NCBI GenBank assembly: GCA_025358355.1
Contig: JANYJX010000001.1
Coordinates: forward strand, 1-47,726
Origin: Actinomycetes bacterium
GTDB taxonomy: Bacteria; Actinomycetota; Thermoleophilia; Gaiellales; Gaiellaceae
Length of the DNA stretch: 47,726 nucleotides
Direction of reading: 5' to 3'
Position 1 is the stretch's first letter. Each line of letters opens with the position of its first letter. Made by a program: the position numbers and the translations under genes. Below the pieces are notes generated by a model. It did not search any database. It saw nothing but the letters and a program-made list of their open reading frames with translations, and was not told the DNA's origin. Of the stretch, positions 14,981-25,921 are shown one piece after another.

Positions 14981-17289
14981 TTCGGCGCACGCTCGAGTTT
15001 GGCTGGCCGACGCTCCTGGTCGCTGCCGCGTGCGTCGGCCTCGCCGCAGCGAACTGGGTTCGCGTGTCGCCACCGATCTGCGGTGTCGCGCTCGTCGCTG
15101 TCCTCGTCGTCGCCGCGCGAGCCTCGGGGCCGCGTCGCGTCGCGCTCCTCGGCGTCGGCCTCCTGGCCGTCGGTCTGTGGTGGGGCGGACTGCGTCTCGA
15201 ATCGCTCGACCACAGCGTCCTCCGCACGCGAATCGGCGAGGCGGGAGACGCCGTCGTCACGGTCACCGGTCCGGCAAGGAGAGCGCGCTATGCGCTGCGA
15301 GTCTCCGGCGACGTGAGTCGCTTCGCCGGCCAGGAGTTGCACGAATCTGTCCTACTCGAGCTACCGCGCGATCGGGCGCCGCCCGAGGGGGCCGTGATCG
15401 AGCTGCGTGCGCGCCCGGTCGAGCCGCGAGGGCCCGAGACCGGCTTCGACGAGCGAGGATGGCTGGCCAGACGCGGCGTGCACGTCGTCCTGCGCGGTGG
15501 CCCGTTCCAAATCGTCGGCCGGCGGGGTGGGATAGGTGGCGTCGCCGACCGGCTGCGCGCGGGCATCGCAGCGGCACTCGCCAGCGGGACGACCGGCGAG
15601 CGGAGAGGGCTTCTCGAAGGGGTCGTGCTCGGAGACGAGACCAATCTCGACGCCGGGCTCCGCGACGACTTCAAGGCGTCCGGCCTCTACCACCTGCTCG
15701 CGGTGAGCGGGCAGAACGTTGCGTTCATCGTCGCGGGGGTGCTTGGCCTCGCGTGGCTGTTCGGCATTCCGCGGCTCGCGGCTGAGGCAGTCGCGTTCGC
15801 GTCGATCGGCGCGTACACGCTTGCCGTTGGCTGGCAGCCGTCGGTCGTGCGCGCGGCCGTTGCCGGCGGGCTTGCGTCGCTGGCGTGGCTCGCGTCGAGG
15901 CCGCGGGATCGCTGGCACTTCATGGCCGTTGGGGCGCTGATCCTACTCGCGTGGACGCCGATGACGCTGTTCGATCCGGGATTCCAGCTCTCATTCGCGG
16001 CGGTCGCGGCGATCTTCATCGGCGTCCCGTGGCTCGATACGCGACTCGAACGGCTGCCTGGGCCGGTGGCGCTGCCACGCGCGCTGCGACTGTCGCTCGC
16101 TGTCTCGATAGCGTGCGGCGTCGCGACGGCTCCGATCCTGTGGCTCGATTTCCAGCGCGTGCCGGTATGGACAGTGCTCGCGAACGCGATGGCCGAGCCG
16201 GCGGTCGGGCCGTTGCTCGGGCTGGGCCTGGTCGCGGCGATCGTCTCGCCGATCCTGCCGTCCGCGGCTGTCGCTTTGTCGTGGCTCGCCGGCTGGCCCG
16301 CCGCGTGGATCGCGTTCTCCGCTCGCTTCATCGCACAGCTCCCGTTCGCGTCGAGCTCCTCGCCGTGGGTGCTGGCGGTAGGAGCGATCGCGATCGGCGT
16401 CGTGCTTGGCCTGCGACGACTCTCGCCATGGCGCCGAAGACTGCCCGTCACGATCCTCGCGGCGACCGCGCTCGTCGCGACCGCCTGGTGGCTGACCGAG
16501 CCGCCGCACATACGCCAACCGCCAGCCGGCCTGCGGGTGACGTTCCTCGATGTCGGCCAGGGCGACGCCGAGCTGCTCGAGGTGAAGGAGGGCGCGGTTC
16601 TCGTCGACACCGGCCCGCCCGAAGGAAAGGTCGATCGGCAGCTCGCGAAGATGGGTGTCCGCGCGCTCCAAGCCGTCGTCCTCACGCATCCGCATCGCGA
16701 TCACGTCGGCGGAGTTCCGGCGCTGCTTGCACACCTGAGAGTTGGCGAGTTGCTCGATCCCGAACAGCCCTCACCCGGCTTCGACGAGAAGGCGGCGATC
16801 CGCGCGGCACGCGAGCATCACGTGCGGTTCGTCTCGGCGCGCGAAGGCGACGAGTACCGCATCGGCGGGCTCCGGCTGCGGATTCTCTGGCCCGACCGAG
16901 GCGGCCTCCATGGCGAGGATCCGCACGACCACGCGGTCGTCATCCTGGCGTCCTATGGCGCGACCGACATCCTCCTGACCGCCGATGCCGAGTCGAACAT
17001 CACGTCGCGTCTGCCGCTAACAGCGGTGGAAGTCCTGAAGGTCGCCCATCACGGCTCGGTCGATTCCGGCCTCGCCGACGAGCTGCGCGTGCTTCGCCCG
17101 AGGATCGCCGTGATCGAGGTCGGAGTGCGCAATGACTACGGCCATCCGCGCGCCGAGACCCTCGCGACGCTGCGAGCGTTCCCCGGGCTCTCGCTCTATC
17201 GCACCGACGAAAACGGACGTGTGACACTCGAATCAGACGGGCGGACGATCACGGTTCACGCGCAGCGTGGGGTCGGCTCGCAGGGGTAG
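14977..17289 (+). CDS. comEC: ComEC/Rec2 DNA uptake channel
   Basis: ComEC forms the inner-membrane channel for single-stranded DNA in natural transformation. The 770-residue protein has an N-terminal DUF4131 region with two or three membrane segments, then a competence domain (about residues 200-500) containing LLAVSGQNVAFIVAGVLGL and many hydrophobic helices. The C-terminus is a metallo-beta-lactamase-like domain with LRVTFLDVGQGDAELLEV, LTHPHRDHVGG and VLKVAHHGSVDSG. The last domain is proposed to degrade the non-transported strand. It is coupled to comEA (ATGA) and followed 9 nt later by holA, a common arrangement. Type IV pilus genes are not in the window. Confidence 0.93.
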   Translation: MIRRTLEFGWPTLLVAAACVGLAAANWVRVSPPICGVALVAVLVVAARASGPRRVALLGVGLLAVGLWWGGLRLESLDHSVLRTRIGEAGDAVVTVTGPARRARYALRVSGDVSRFAGQELHESVLLELPRDRAPPEGAVIELRARPVEPRGPETGFDERGWLARRGVHVVLRGGPFQIVGRRGGIGGVADRLRAGIAAALASGTTGERRGLLEGVVLGDETNLDAGLRDDFKASGLYHLLAVSGQNVAFIVAGVLGLAWLFGIPRLAAEAVAFASIGAYTLAVGWQPSVVRAAVAGGLASLAWLASRPRDRWHFMAVGALILLAWTPMTLFDPGFQLSFAAVAAIFIGVPWLDTRLERLPGPVALPRALRLSLAVSIACGVATAPILWLDFQRVPVWTVLANAMAEPAVGPLLGLGLVAAIVSPILPSAAVALSWLAGWPAAWIAFSARFIAQLPFASSSSPWVLAVGAIAIGVVLGLRRLSPWRRRLPVTILAATALVATAWWLTEPPHIRQPPAGLRVTFLDVGQGDAELLEVKEGAVLVDTGPPEGKVDRQLAKMGVRALQAVVLTHPHRDHVGGVPALLAHLRVGELLDPEQPSPGFDEKAAIRAAREHHVRFVSAREGDEYRIGGLRLRILWPDRGGLHGEDPHDHAVVILASYGATDILLTADAESNITSRLPLTAVEVLKVAHHGSVDSGLADELRVLRPRIAVIEVGVRNDYGHPRAETLATLRAFPGLSLYRTDENGRVTLESDGRTITVHAQRGVGSQG

Positions 17290-17298
17290 GCTCGCCGA

Positions 17299-18336
17299 GT
17301 GAGCAACGACGCCCCGGAGCTGAAGCCCGCCTACCTCCTCACCGGCAGCGACCGCCCCAAGATCGAGGTCGCGCTCCAGCGGCTGCGACGCCATTTCGAG
17401 CACGAAGCTGTCGAACGCGTGTCTGGGTTGGACACACCCGGCGCGGACGTCGTCGCGCGCTGCAACGCCGGCAATCTCTTCGGCGATGCGCGCCTCGTTG
17501 TCGTCGAGTCGATCGACGGGCGCCCGAATGCCGACAACCGGCTGACCGGCGGCTGGAAGGCGGCCGATCTTGCGGCGGTCGTCGAGTATCTCGCGTCGCC
17601 GGCGCCGGGAACGACGCTCGCGCTGGTCGCCGCCGAGCTGAAGGCCGATTCGCCGCTCGGGAAGGCGTGCAAGAGGATCGGTGACGTGCTCGATTTCGCG
17701 GTCGCGAAGCGGGGGCACGCCGCGTGGGTGGCGCAGCGCTTCCGGCGGGTCGGCGTCGCGGCCGACTCGGATGCGTGCGCGGCGATCGTCTATCTCGTCG
17801 GCGACGACATGGTCACGTTGGCCGCGGAGGTCGACAAGCTGATCACATGGTCTGGCGGCGGGTCTGGCGGCGAGCCGATCGACGAGCGGGTCGTCGCGGA
17901 ACTCGTTGCGTCGGTCGCGGATACGCCGTCGTTCGCGATCACCGATGCGTGGGCGCAGCGCGAAACGGGGCAGGCGCTCGAGGCAACGGAAATGATCTTC
18001 GAGCGCTCGGGCCGGCCGCGCCGCGACGAGGTTGCACGTCTGGCCGGGACACTTGGTGGGCACGCGTCGAAGCTGAAGACCGCGCGACGACTCGCGGCCG
18101 AAGGTGTCAAGCCGGCGGATGCGCTGACCCAGCTCGGCACACGCAGCAGCTTTTACGCGGGCAAGCTGTTCCAGCAAGCGGAGCGGTTTGCCGACGACGA
18201 GCTGCGCGACGCGACCGAGCGGCTCGCCGACCTCGATCTCGCGCTCAAGGGGAACTCGAAGCTCGACGGCGATCTCGAGCTGCAGCGCACGCTGATCGAG
18301 ATCTCGCGCGCGCCCGGTCGGGCGAAGGCTCGCTAG
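17299..18336 (+). CDS. holA: DNA polymerase III subunit delta
   Basis: HolA is the clamp-loader subunit that opens the beta clamp. The 345-residue product has an AAA-like N-terminal domain (AYLLTGSDRPKIEVALQRL, LFGDARLVVVESIDG) and the typical middle and C-terminal helical domains (CAAIVYLVGDDMVTLAAEVDKL, LTQLGTRSSFYAGKLFQQAE, LKGNSKLDGDLELQRTLI). The start is GTG with TAGGCT 6 nt upstream, which fits a separate leaderless promoter even though comEC ends only 9 nt before. Its stop overlaps that of the convergent rpsT by 4 nt. Confidence 0.9.
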   Translation: MSNDAPELKPAYLLTGSDRPKIEVALQRLRRHFEHEAVERVSGLDTPGADVVARCNAGNLFGDARLVVVESIDGRPNADNRLTGGWKAADLAAVVEYLASPAPGTTLALVAAELKADSPLGKACKRIGDVLDFAVAKRGHAAWVAQRFRRVGVAADSDACAAIVYLVGDDMVTLAAEVDKLITWSGGGSGGEPIDERVVAELVASVADTPSFAITDAWAQRETGQALEATEMIFERSGRPRRDEVARLAGTLGGHASKLKTARRLAAEGVKPADALTQLGTRSSFYAGKLFQQAERFADDELRDATERLADLDLALKGNSKLDGDLELQRTLIEISRAPGRAKAR

Positions 18337-18608
18337 ACCGAGCTAAGCGTCTTGCCGGCAACGAGCCGTGCGGCCTGCGATTTCTTGCGGCCGGCGGTGT
18401 TGCTGTGCAGCGCGCCCTTGGATGCGGCCTTGTCGATCATCCGCACGAGCGCGAGATGCTCGGCGACGACCTCGTCGGCCTTCCCGTCGGCGACGGCCGT
18501 CTCGAGGCGCTTCGTGAGGGTCTTGATCGTCGAGCGGTAGCGGAGGTTCTCCAACCGTTGCCTGGCGGCACTCCGGACGCGCTTTTCCTGCTGCTTGATG
18601 TTCGGCAT
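18333..18608 (-). CDS. rpsT: 30S ribosomal protein S20
   Basis: S20 is a small basic helical protein that binds 16S rRNA in early 30S assembly. The 91-residue product begins MPNIKQQEKRVRSAARQRL, with RYRSTIKTLTKRLETAV and the conserved SKGALHSNTAGRKKSQAARL. Start at 18608 is set by homology and by AGGAG about 5-9 nt upstream. The gene faces holA tail to tail, the usual holA-rpsT neighbourhood. A TACCAT hexamer on the minus strand near 18690-18685 may be its -10, giving a leader of about 70 nt. Confidence 0.95.
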   Translation of the reverse strand: MPNIKQQEKRVRSAARQRLENLRYRSTIKTLTKRLETAVADGKADEVVAEHLALVRMIDKAASKGALHSNTAGRKKSQAARLVAGKTLSSV

Positions 18609-18815
18609 GCTGCTCCTGCGTTCGGAAACCTCGACTAGCTCAGCGATCACGCGACATCAGCACGCGCGCCGCAAGCCCGCGGATGGTAGCAAACGAGCCA
18701 TGAACAGCCGCCGCTGCCGGAGAGGGCTACTTGCTGACGTCTCCTGCGGCCATGTCCCAAGGCGACAATCCTCTTGGGGGCCACCACTCCTCCGCCCCAC
18801 ATCGATCGTATCGGG

Positions 18816-18844
18816 CAAAGTCGCGCAGGTGGGAAACGACTTTG
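18816..18844. promoter_or_regulatory. Inverted repeat upstream of murJ
   Basis: CAAAGTCG (18816-18823) and CGACTTTG (18837-18844) form a perfect 8-bp inverted repeat with a 13-nt spacer, ending 16 nt before the murJ start. It could be an operator or a leader hairpin. No T run follows, so it is not a terminator. The rest of the 252-nt rpsT-murJ spacer shows no gene. Confidence 0.4.
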
Positions 18845-18860
18845 TGCCGAATTTGACCCA

Positions 18861-20498
18861 ATGAGTAGGCAGGTGAACGAGATCCCCGAGGTTGAGCCCG
18901 AAAGCCAGCGACCGGCGCGGCCGCGGCTAGCCCGCTCGACGGCGATCTTCTCGCTGGCGACCGGCCTCTCGCGCGTCCTCGGCCTTGTCCGCGAGAGCGT
19001 GTCGGCGTACTACTTCGGCGCCGGCGGGAAGATCAACGCGTTCACGGTCGCGTTCCAGATCCCGAACCTCGTGCGCGCGCTCGTCGCCGACGCGGCGCTG
19101 TCGGGCGCGTTCGTCCCCGTCTTCAGCGAGTTGCTGGAGAAAGGCGAGCGCAAGCGCGCCTGGCGTGTCGCGTCGACACTTCTCTGGCTGATGCTGCTCG
19201 CACTCGGCGGGATCACCGCGCTTTTCATGCTCCTTTCGCCGTTCGTGCTGCGCCTGTTCGGCAGCCCCGGCGGCGACCTCGCCCTCGCCGTCGGCCTCTC
19301 GCGCGTCCTCTTCCCGGTCGTCGTGCTGCTCGGCCTGTCGGGAATCGTCGTTGGGATCCTGAATAGCTACGACCACTTCGCGATTCCCGCGTTGACCCCG
19401 GTCTTCTGGAACGCGGCGATCATCCTCGGACTCGTCCTTGGTGTCCCATCCCAAGACACGACGAATGGCAAGCTCTACATCTACGCGGGCGCGATCCTCG
19501 TCGCGACGGTGCTCCAGTTCCTACTGCCGGTCCCATGGCTGAAAGGGCTCGACGGTCGACTCCAGCTCGTTCTCGACTGGCGTGATCCAGCCGTCCGTCG
19601 CGTGTTCACGCTGATGATTCCGGTCACGCTCGGCCTCGGGCTGATCAACGTGAACGCCGTGATCGACACGGTCTTTGCCTCCCGGCTAATCGACCCGAGG
19701 CTCGCGCCAACCGCGATCGACAAGGCCTTCCGCCTCTACATGCTCCCGCAGGGGATGTTCTCCGTTGCCGTGGCGACGGTGCTGTTCCCCGCGCTGTCGC
19801 GACTCGCCGCGCGCGCCGACCACGACGGTTTCCGGGACACGGTCGGCCTCGGCATCCGCCAGATCGGCTTCCTGCTGATCCCGGCAGGTGTCGTCTCCGC
19901 GGTGCTCGCCGCGCCGATCGTGCGCCTCGTCTACGAGCGCGGCGCGTTCACGGAACACCAGACAACAGTTGTAGCCGGTGCCTTGGCGGCGTTCTCGCTC
20001 GGCCTTGTCTTCAACGGCTGGATGCTGATCCTCACCCGCGCGTTCTTCAGCCTGCAAGCGAACTGGATCCCGACCGCGATTGCCCTCGGCAACCTCGCGC
20101 TGAACGCCGCGCTCGACGCAGCGTTCTACCCCCTCGGCGTGTGGGGGATCCCGCTCGCGACGTCGCTCGTGAACGTCGCCGGAGTCGCAGCGCTCGCCTT
20201 CTTCCTGCGCAAGCGCCTCGGTCGGCTCGGGCTCGACGCGATCGCGCGAGCGACGGGTCGAGTCGTCGTCGCATCAGCCGCCGTCGCCGCCGTCGCGTAC
20301 CCAATCTGGTACGGCCTCGACCGAGCGGTTGGCCGATCGCTGGGAGGCCAGATCGTGTCGCTGAGCGGAGCCCTCGGAGTTGCGGGGACCGTCTATCTCG
20401 TCTCGTGCCGCGCTCTCGGCGTGAAGGAACTCGCGGTGCTGCTCCAATTGCGCGGGCCGGGTCGGTTCGGGAGAGTCGCTGGAGACAGGCGGCGCTGA
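18861..20498 (+). CDS. murJ: Lipid II flippase MurJ
   Basis: MurJ moves lipid II across the cytoplasmic membrane for peptidoglycan synthesis. The 545-residue product has a charged, proline-rich N-terminal tail, then RSTAIFSLATGLSRVLGLVRE, AFQIPNLVRALVADAALSGAFVPVF and about 14 hydrophobic segments. Further family features are LYMLPQGMFSVAVATVLFPALSRLA and RLVYERGAFTEHQT. ATG at 18861 is the first start in frame after the inverted repeat; a GTG at 18873 is also possible. The stop overlaps the start of the following small membrane gene (TGATG). Confidence 0.9.
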   Translation: MSRQVNEIPEVEPESQRPARPRLARSTAIFSLATGLSRVLGLVRESVSAYYFGAGGKINAFTVAFQIPNLVRALVADAALSGAFVPVFSELLEKGERKRAWRVASTLLWLMLLALGGITALFMLLSPFVLRLFGSPGGDLALAVGLSRVLFPVVVLLGLSGIVVGILNSYDHFAIPALTPVFWNAAIILGLVLGVPSQDTTNGKLYIYAGAILVATVLQFLLPVPWLKGLDGRLQLVLDWRDPAVRRVFTLMIPVTLGLGLINVNAVIDTVFASRLIDPRLAPTAIDKAFRLYMLPQGMFSVAVATVLFPALSRLAARADHDGFRDTVGLGIRQIGFLLIPAGVVSAVLAAPIVRLVYERGAFTEHQTTVVAGALAAFSLGLVFNGWMLILTRAFFSLQANWIPTAIALGNLALNAALDAAFYPLGVWGIPLATSLVNVAGVAALAFFLRKRLGRLGLDAIARATGRVVVASAAVAAVAYPIWYGLDRAVGRSLGGQIVSLSGALGVAGTVYLVSCRALGVKELAVLLQLRGPGRFGRVAGDRRR

Positions 20499-20903
20499 TG
20501 CTTCGGGCGATCAAGCTTCTTCTCCTCGCGGTGTTCCTGGCACTTCCGGTCGGGGTTGCTCTGGCCGCACGGCGGGTTGGAGGCCCGGCCGTGGTTGGTC
20601 CGCTCATAGTCGTAGTGCTGGGTGCCACGTTTGTCGTCGTCGCGGGTCGGATTGTCGTGGCTCCCGTTCGCAGGCACGCGGCGACGACGGGCATCCCGTT
20701 CTACCGCGTGCTTGAAGACAGGCCAGGAGACTGGACTGATCCAACTATCCGGCCCGTTCTGGCGTGGGTGTTTTTTCTTGGTTACCGCGGGCTGGATCAC
20801 GTTTCTGGCGGGGTTCGTCTGGCTGGTGCTCACACGCGCTGGTCGCCTCTGGCGTTGCCATCCTGGGCTGCGCGGCCATCGCGACGTGGAAGCTGCGAGG
20901 TGA
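20498..20903 (+). pseudogene. Small membrane protein gene with a frameshift in a T6 tract
   Basis: From ATG 20498 the frame gives two hydrophobic segments (LLLLAVFLALPVGVALAA and VVGPLIVVVLGATFVVVAG) and then PFYRVLEDRPGDWTDPTIRP. At the T run 20771-20776 the convincing reading moves to another frame, which gives a third membrane segment, FFLVTAGWITFLAGFVWLVL, and stops at 20903. With five Ts instead of six the two halves join perfectly as one protein of about 134 residues. So this is a one-base insertion, a sequencing error, or a +1 recoding site. Family not recognised. It overlaps the murJ stop. Confidence 0.5.
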
Positions 20904-21000
20904 TCGCCATCGACGCGCTGCTGGCTTGTAAGACGGGAAACCCAGCGTGGGTTGATCGAGGATGTGTCCAGGGCGCAGCTACCATCGGCCGGGACGTCCC

Positions 21001-22797
<1,797 letters not shown>

Positions 22798-22816
22798 GGA
22801 TCGCGGACGAGGCTAG

Positions 22817-23350
22817 ATGACCGAAGCTCGATCCTTGAACGCGCTGCAGATGCGGGCTCTCGAGGATGTCGACGGGCTGTTGGAGACGCTAGCCAATCCC
22901 GACGCCTCACCAGAGGAACGAATGCTTGCCGCGTCGGGTCTCGGGAAGTTTCGCGAAGGTCGTGTTCGCGACGCACTTGTCGCCGAGCTTCGCGACCCCG
23001 ACTTCTCCGTGCGGGTCGAGTGCGTCCGTTCCTTGGGCAAACAGCACGACAAGCAGGCGATTCCGCCCTTGCTCGAACGCGCGGTGGAGTTGGAGTCGAG
23101 TCAGGAGTATCGCTGGGTGCTGTCCAGCCTGGCTGCGCTGGACGCGCGGGAGGTGGAGCCGCTGATCCTGCAAGAGCTGACCACTTGGGAGATGCCAAGG
23201 CGACGATGGATGGCGCACCTCCTCGGCTTTGCTGGAAGTAGATCGGCGATCGCTTCGTTGCGCGAGGCTGCACGCGTCGATCGCGTCTTCCAGCGCCGCT
23301 GGTATTACCGTGCGATCTGGAGGATCAAGAGACGCGCGAGTCGAGGATGA
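22817..23350 (+). CDS. HEAT-repeat protein
   Basis: The 177-residue protein is almost entirely helical repeats: ERMLAASGLGKFREGRVRDALVA-type units with RDPDFSVRVECVRSLGKQHD, then KQAIPPLLERAV and SSLAALDAREVEPL. These are HEAT/PBS-lyase-like repeats, usually protein-interaction scaffolds. There is no signal peptide and no catalytic domain. It sits between lepA and an MmcQ/YjbR gene, overlapping the latter by 4 nt. Function unknown. Confidence 0.75.
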   Translation: MTEARSLNALQMRALEDVDGLLETLANPDASPEERMLAASGLGKFREGRVRDALVAELRDPDFSVRVECVRSLGKQHDKQAIPPLLERAVELESSQEYRWVLSSLAALDAREVEPLILQELTTWEMPRRRWMAHLLGFAGSRSAIASLREAARVDRVFQRRWYYRAIWRIKRRASRG

Positions 23351-23697
23351 TCTGGGACGACGTCGCGCAGATCGCGCTCGCGCTTCCGGAGGTCGAGGTC
23401 GGCACCGCGTACGGGACGCCGGCGCTGCGTGTGCGCAAGGCGTTCATGTGCCGCTTGCGCGAGGACGTCGAGACGCTCGCAATTCGCTGCGACTTCAACG
23501 AGCGACCGCTGCTGATCGAGGCCAATCCCGGCGTTCTCTTCGTGACGTCGCACTACGCGGCGTCGCCGATGGTGCTCGTCGCGCTGCCGCGCGTTGACGG
23601 GGCATTGCTGCGGGAACTCATCGAGGATGTTTGGGTCGAGCGCGCGCCCAAGAAGGCGGTGGCTGAGTTCCTCGCCGCACGGGGCGACGACGCATGA
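23347..23697 (+). CDS. MmcQ/YjbR family protein
   Basis: The 116-residue protein has the MmcQ/YjbR (CyaY-like double-wing) fold signature: ALALPEVEVGTAYGTPALRV, then FMCRLRED, LAIRCDF and EANPGVLFVTSHYAASPMVL, ending LIEDVWVERAPKKAVAEFL. Proteins of this family are thought to bind DNA or act as small regulators, but no biochemical role is settled. It is coupled by ATGA overlaps to the HEAT gene upstream and hemW downstream. Confidence 0.8.
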   Translation: MIWDDVAQIALALPEVEVGTAYGTPALRVRKAFMCRLREDVETLAIRCDFNERPLLIEANPGVLFVTSHYAASPMVLVALPRVDGALLRELIEDVWVERAPKKAVAEFLAARGDDA

Positions 23698-24833
23698 GCA
23701 ATGTCCAACACCTCTATGTTCACCTGCCGTTTTGCGTTCACCGCTGCGGGTACTGCGACTTCGTGACCGTCGTCGGGCGGGCCGGCGAGCATGGGTCGTA
23801 CGTCGATGCGCTGCTCGCAGAACTCGAGCTCGAGAAGAATGTTTTGGCCGCGCCGCTCGAGACGGTCTTTGTCGGAGGCGGCACGCCAACGTTCACCGAA
23901 CTCGGAGAGTTGCGGCGCCTCCTCGACGCGTTACCGCCCGCTAGCGAGGTGACGGTCGAGGCGAATCCCGAAACCGTGACCGGCGAGTTGGCGTCGCTTC
24001 TCGAGGAGGCTGGCGTGACGCGGATCTCGCTGGGCGCTCAGAGTTTCCAGCCGCAACTTCTCGACGTTCTCGAGCGGCAGGCGGGGCCGGATGCCGTCCG
24101 ACGCGCGTTCCATACTCTCCGTGATGTCGAATTTGACAACATATCGCTCGATCTGCTCTACGGCATCCCGGGCCAGAGCCCCGCCGATCTCGACGCGGAT
24201 CTCGCCGAGGCGCTCGCACTAGCGCCGGAGCATCTCTCCTACTACGAGCTCGAAGCGAAGCCCGGAACGCGGTTCACGCACGCGCACGGGGACGAGCTCG
24301 GACGCCAGGCGGAGGCGATGGAGGGGTACTTCGAGCAAGCCGTCGAGACGCTGACCGGTGCGGGCTACCGCTGGTACGAGACAGCCAACTTCTGTCTCGC
24401 GCCTGATCGGGCTGGCGGGCGAGATCTCCGCTCACACCACAACCTGGGCTACTGGCGAGCCAGCGACTACCTCGGCGTCGGGATCGGCGCGGTATCGACG
24501 GTCGGTGGCGTGCGGTGGCGGAATCTCCCGAGCCTGAGGGGCTACCTTGCCGCCCTCGGCGAAGGGGTCGCGCCGCCACGTGAGGTCGAACCGCTCGACG
24601 ACGACACCCGTGCGCGAGAGCGCCTGCTGCTCGGTCTGCGACTCGACGAGCCGTTGCCGCTCGACGCCGGGCTGGCGGAGGTCATCGACAGGTCTGCGCG
24701 CGAGCGCCTAACCCGTGGCGGCCTGATCGAGCCTGGTCATATCGGGGCCGCCGACTCGCTGGCGCTGACTAAGCGCGGGCGATTCCTTGGCGGCGGCGTC
24801 ACGGTCGAGCTGTTCGCCGACGTGCCCGAATAG
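23694..24833 (+). CDS. hemW: Radical SAM haem chaperone HemW
   Basis: HemW (formerly HemN-like coproporphyrinogen oxidase) carries haem to target proteins. The 379-residue product opens HLYVHLPFCVHRCGYCDF, with the CxxxCxxC cluster ligands and the extra Cys-Asp-Phe typical of HemW rather than true HemN. It continues with ETVFVGGGTPTF, VEANPETVTGEL, ISLGAQSFQPQLLDVL, DLLYGIPGQSPADLDADL and a C-terminal HemN_C-type domain. Placement between lepA and hrcA is common in bacteria. ATGA overlap with the previous gene. Confidence 0.92.
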   Translation: MSNVQHLYVHLPFCVHRCGYCDFVTVVGRAGEHGSYVDALLAELELEKNVLAAPLETVFVGGGTPTFTELGELRRLLDALPPASEVTVEANPETVTGELASLLEEAGVTRISLGAQSFQPQLLDVLERQAGPDAVRRAFHTLRDVEFDNISLDLLYGIPGQSPADLDADLAEALALAPEHLSYYELEAKPGTRFTHAHGDELGRQAEAMEGYFEQAVETLTGAGYRWYETANFCLAPDRAGGRDLRSHHNLGYWRASDYLGVGIGAVSTVGGVRWRNLPSLRGYLAALGEGVAPPREVEPLDDDTRARERLLLGLRLDEPLPLDAGLAEVIDRSARERLTRGGLIEPGHIGAADSLALTKRGRFLGGGVTVELFADVPE

Positions 24834-24867
24834 CTCTCCGCGCGAACGCGAGGGCTACCATCATTAG

Positions 24868-25896
24868 ATGGAGTTGACACCGCGGAAGCGCGAGATCCTG
24901 CGGCGGGTCGTCGAGGAGTTCGTCAGCACGGGCCAGCCGGTCGGGTCGAAATCGCTCGTCGATCGTGCGCAGCTCACGACGTCGGCGTCGACGGTACGCG
25001 CCGAGCTCGCCGAACTCGAGGCGCTCGGGCTGCTCACGCATCCGCACACCTCAGCCGGGCGCGTCCCGACCGAGAGCGGCTACCGCGTGTACACCGAGGA
25101 TCTCGTCGAGTCGATCGACGGCAAGCCGGGCCCGATGACGGTCGACCTCACGGCGATGCGAAACGAGCTCGACGCAGCCCTTCAGTCGGCGACCGAGACG
25201 CTCTCGCAGGCGACACGGCTGCTCGCGCTTGTGTCGGCGCCATCTCTCGAAGCGGCCACCGTCCGTCACGTCGAGGTGCTCGTGCTCCAACCCCGGATTG
25301 TCGTCGTCGTCCTGATCACGTCGACGGGCAGCGTCACCAAGCGCCTGATCGAGACCGAGGAGGCCGTCGATCCCGGCCTCGCGAACTGGGCGCGCGAGTA
25401 TCTGAACGAACGCGTAACCGGAGTGGGGCTCGGCACGAGCCTCCTCAGACGCCAGTTCGAGGATTCGCAACTGTCGCTGCGCGAGCGGGCGTTTCTCGAG
25501 ATTCTCAGACCGGCTTTCGTGGACATGCCCGAAGAAGCCGGGACGCGGCTCTACGTCGGCGGCGCCGCGGGTCTGCTTGGTGAGGCTCGCGCGGAGGAGC
25601 TCGACGCGTGCCACAGGCTTCTCGATCTGCTGGAGCGACGCGCGTCGGTGCTCGATCTGCTCTCGGATGCGCTCGACCCGCGCCGGCCCGTCGTCCGCGT
25701 CGGCCCCGAGATCGAGGGCGCCGAGCTTCACGACGTGTCGTACGTCGCGGCGTCGTACGGCCTCGCGAATCGCCAGCTCGGCGCCGTCGGCTTGCTCGGC
25801 CCGTTGCGCATGGACTACGAGACCGCGATTCGCTCGGTCCGTACCGCCGCGTTCGAACTCTCGCGCCTCGTGCAGGACGTGTACGAAGAAGCCTGA
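24868..25896 (+). CDS. hrcA: Heat-inducible transcription repressor HrcA
   Basis: HrcA represses chaperone genes by binding CIRCE operators (TTAGCACTC-N9-GAGTGCTAA). The 342-residue protein has a winged-helix N-terminus ([53 protein letters not shown]) and the GAF-like HrcA domain ending in [27 protein letters not shown] lies 6 nt before the ATG, so it is likely leaderless. No CIRCE is visible upstream of hrcA or dnaJ in this window, so regulated promoters are presumably elsewhere (for example groESL). Confidence 0.93.
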   Translation: MELTPRKREILRRVVEEFVSTGQPVGSKSLVDRAQLTTSASTVRAELAELEALGLLTHPHTSAGRVPTESGYRVYTEDLVESIDGKPGPMTVDLTAMRNELDAALQSATETLSQATRLLALVSAPSLEAATVRHVEVLVLQPRIVVVVLITSTGSVTKRLIETEEAVDPGLANWAREYLNERVTGVGLGTSLLRRQFEDSQLSLRERAFLEILRPAFVDMPEEAGTRLYVGGAAGLLGEARAEELDACHRLLDLLERRASVLDLLSDALDPRRPVVRVGPEIEGAELHDVSYVAASYGLANRQLGAVGLLGPLRMDYETAIRSVRTAAFELSRLVQDVYEEA

Positions 25897-25921
25897 CCCC
25901 CGCGGCCCGTACCCTTCCAAG

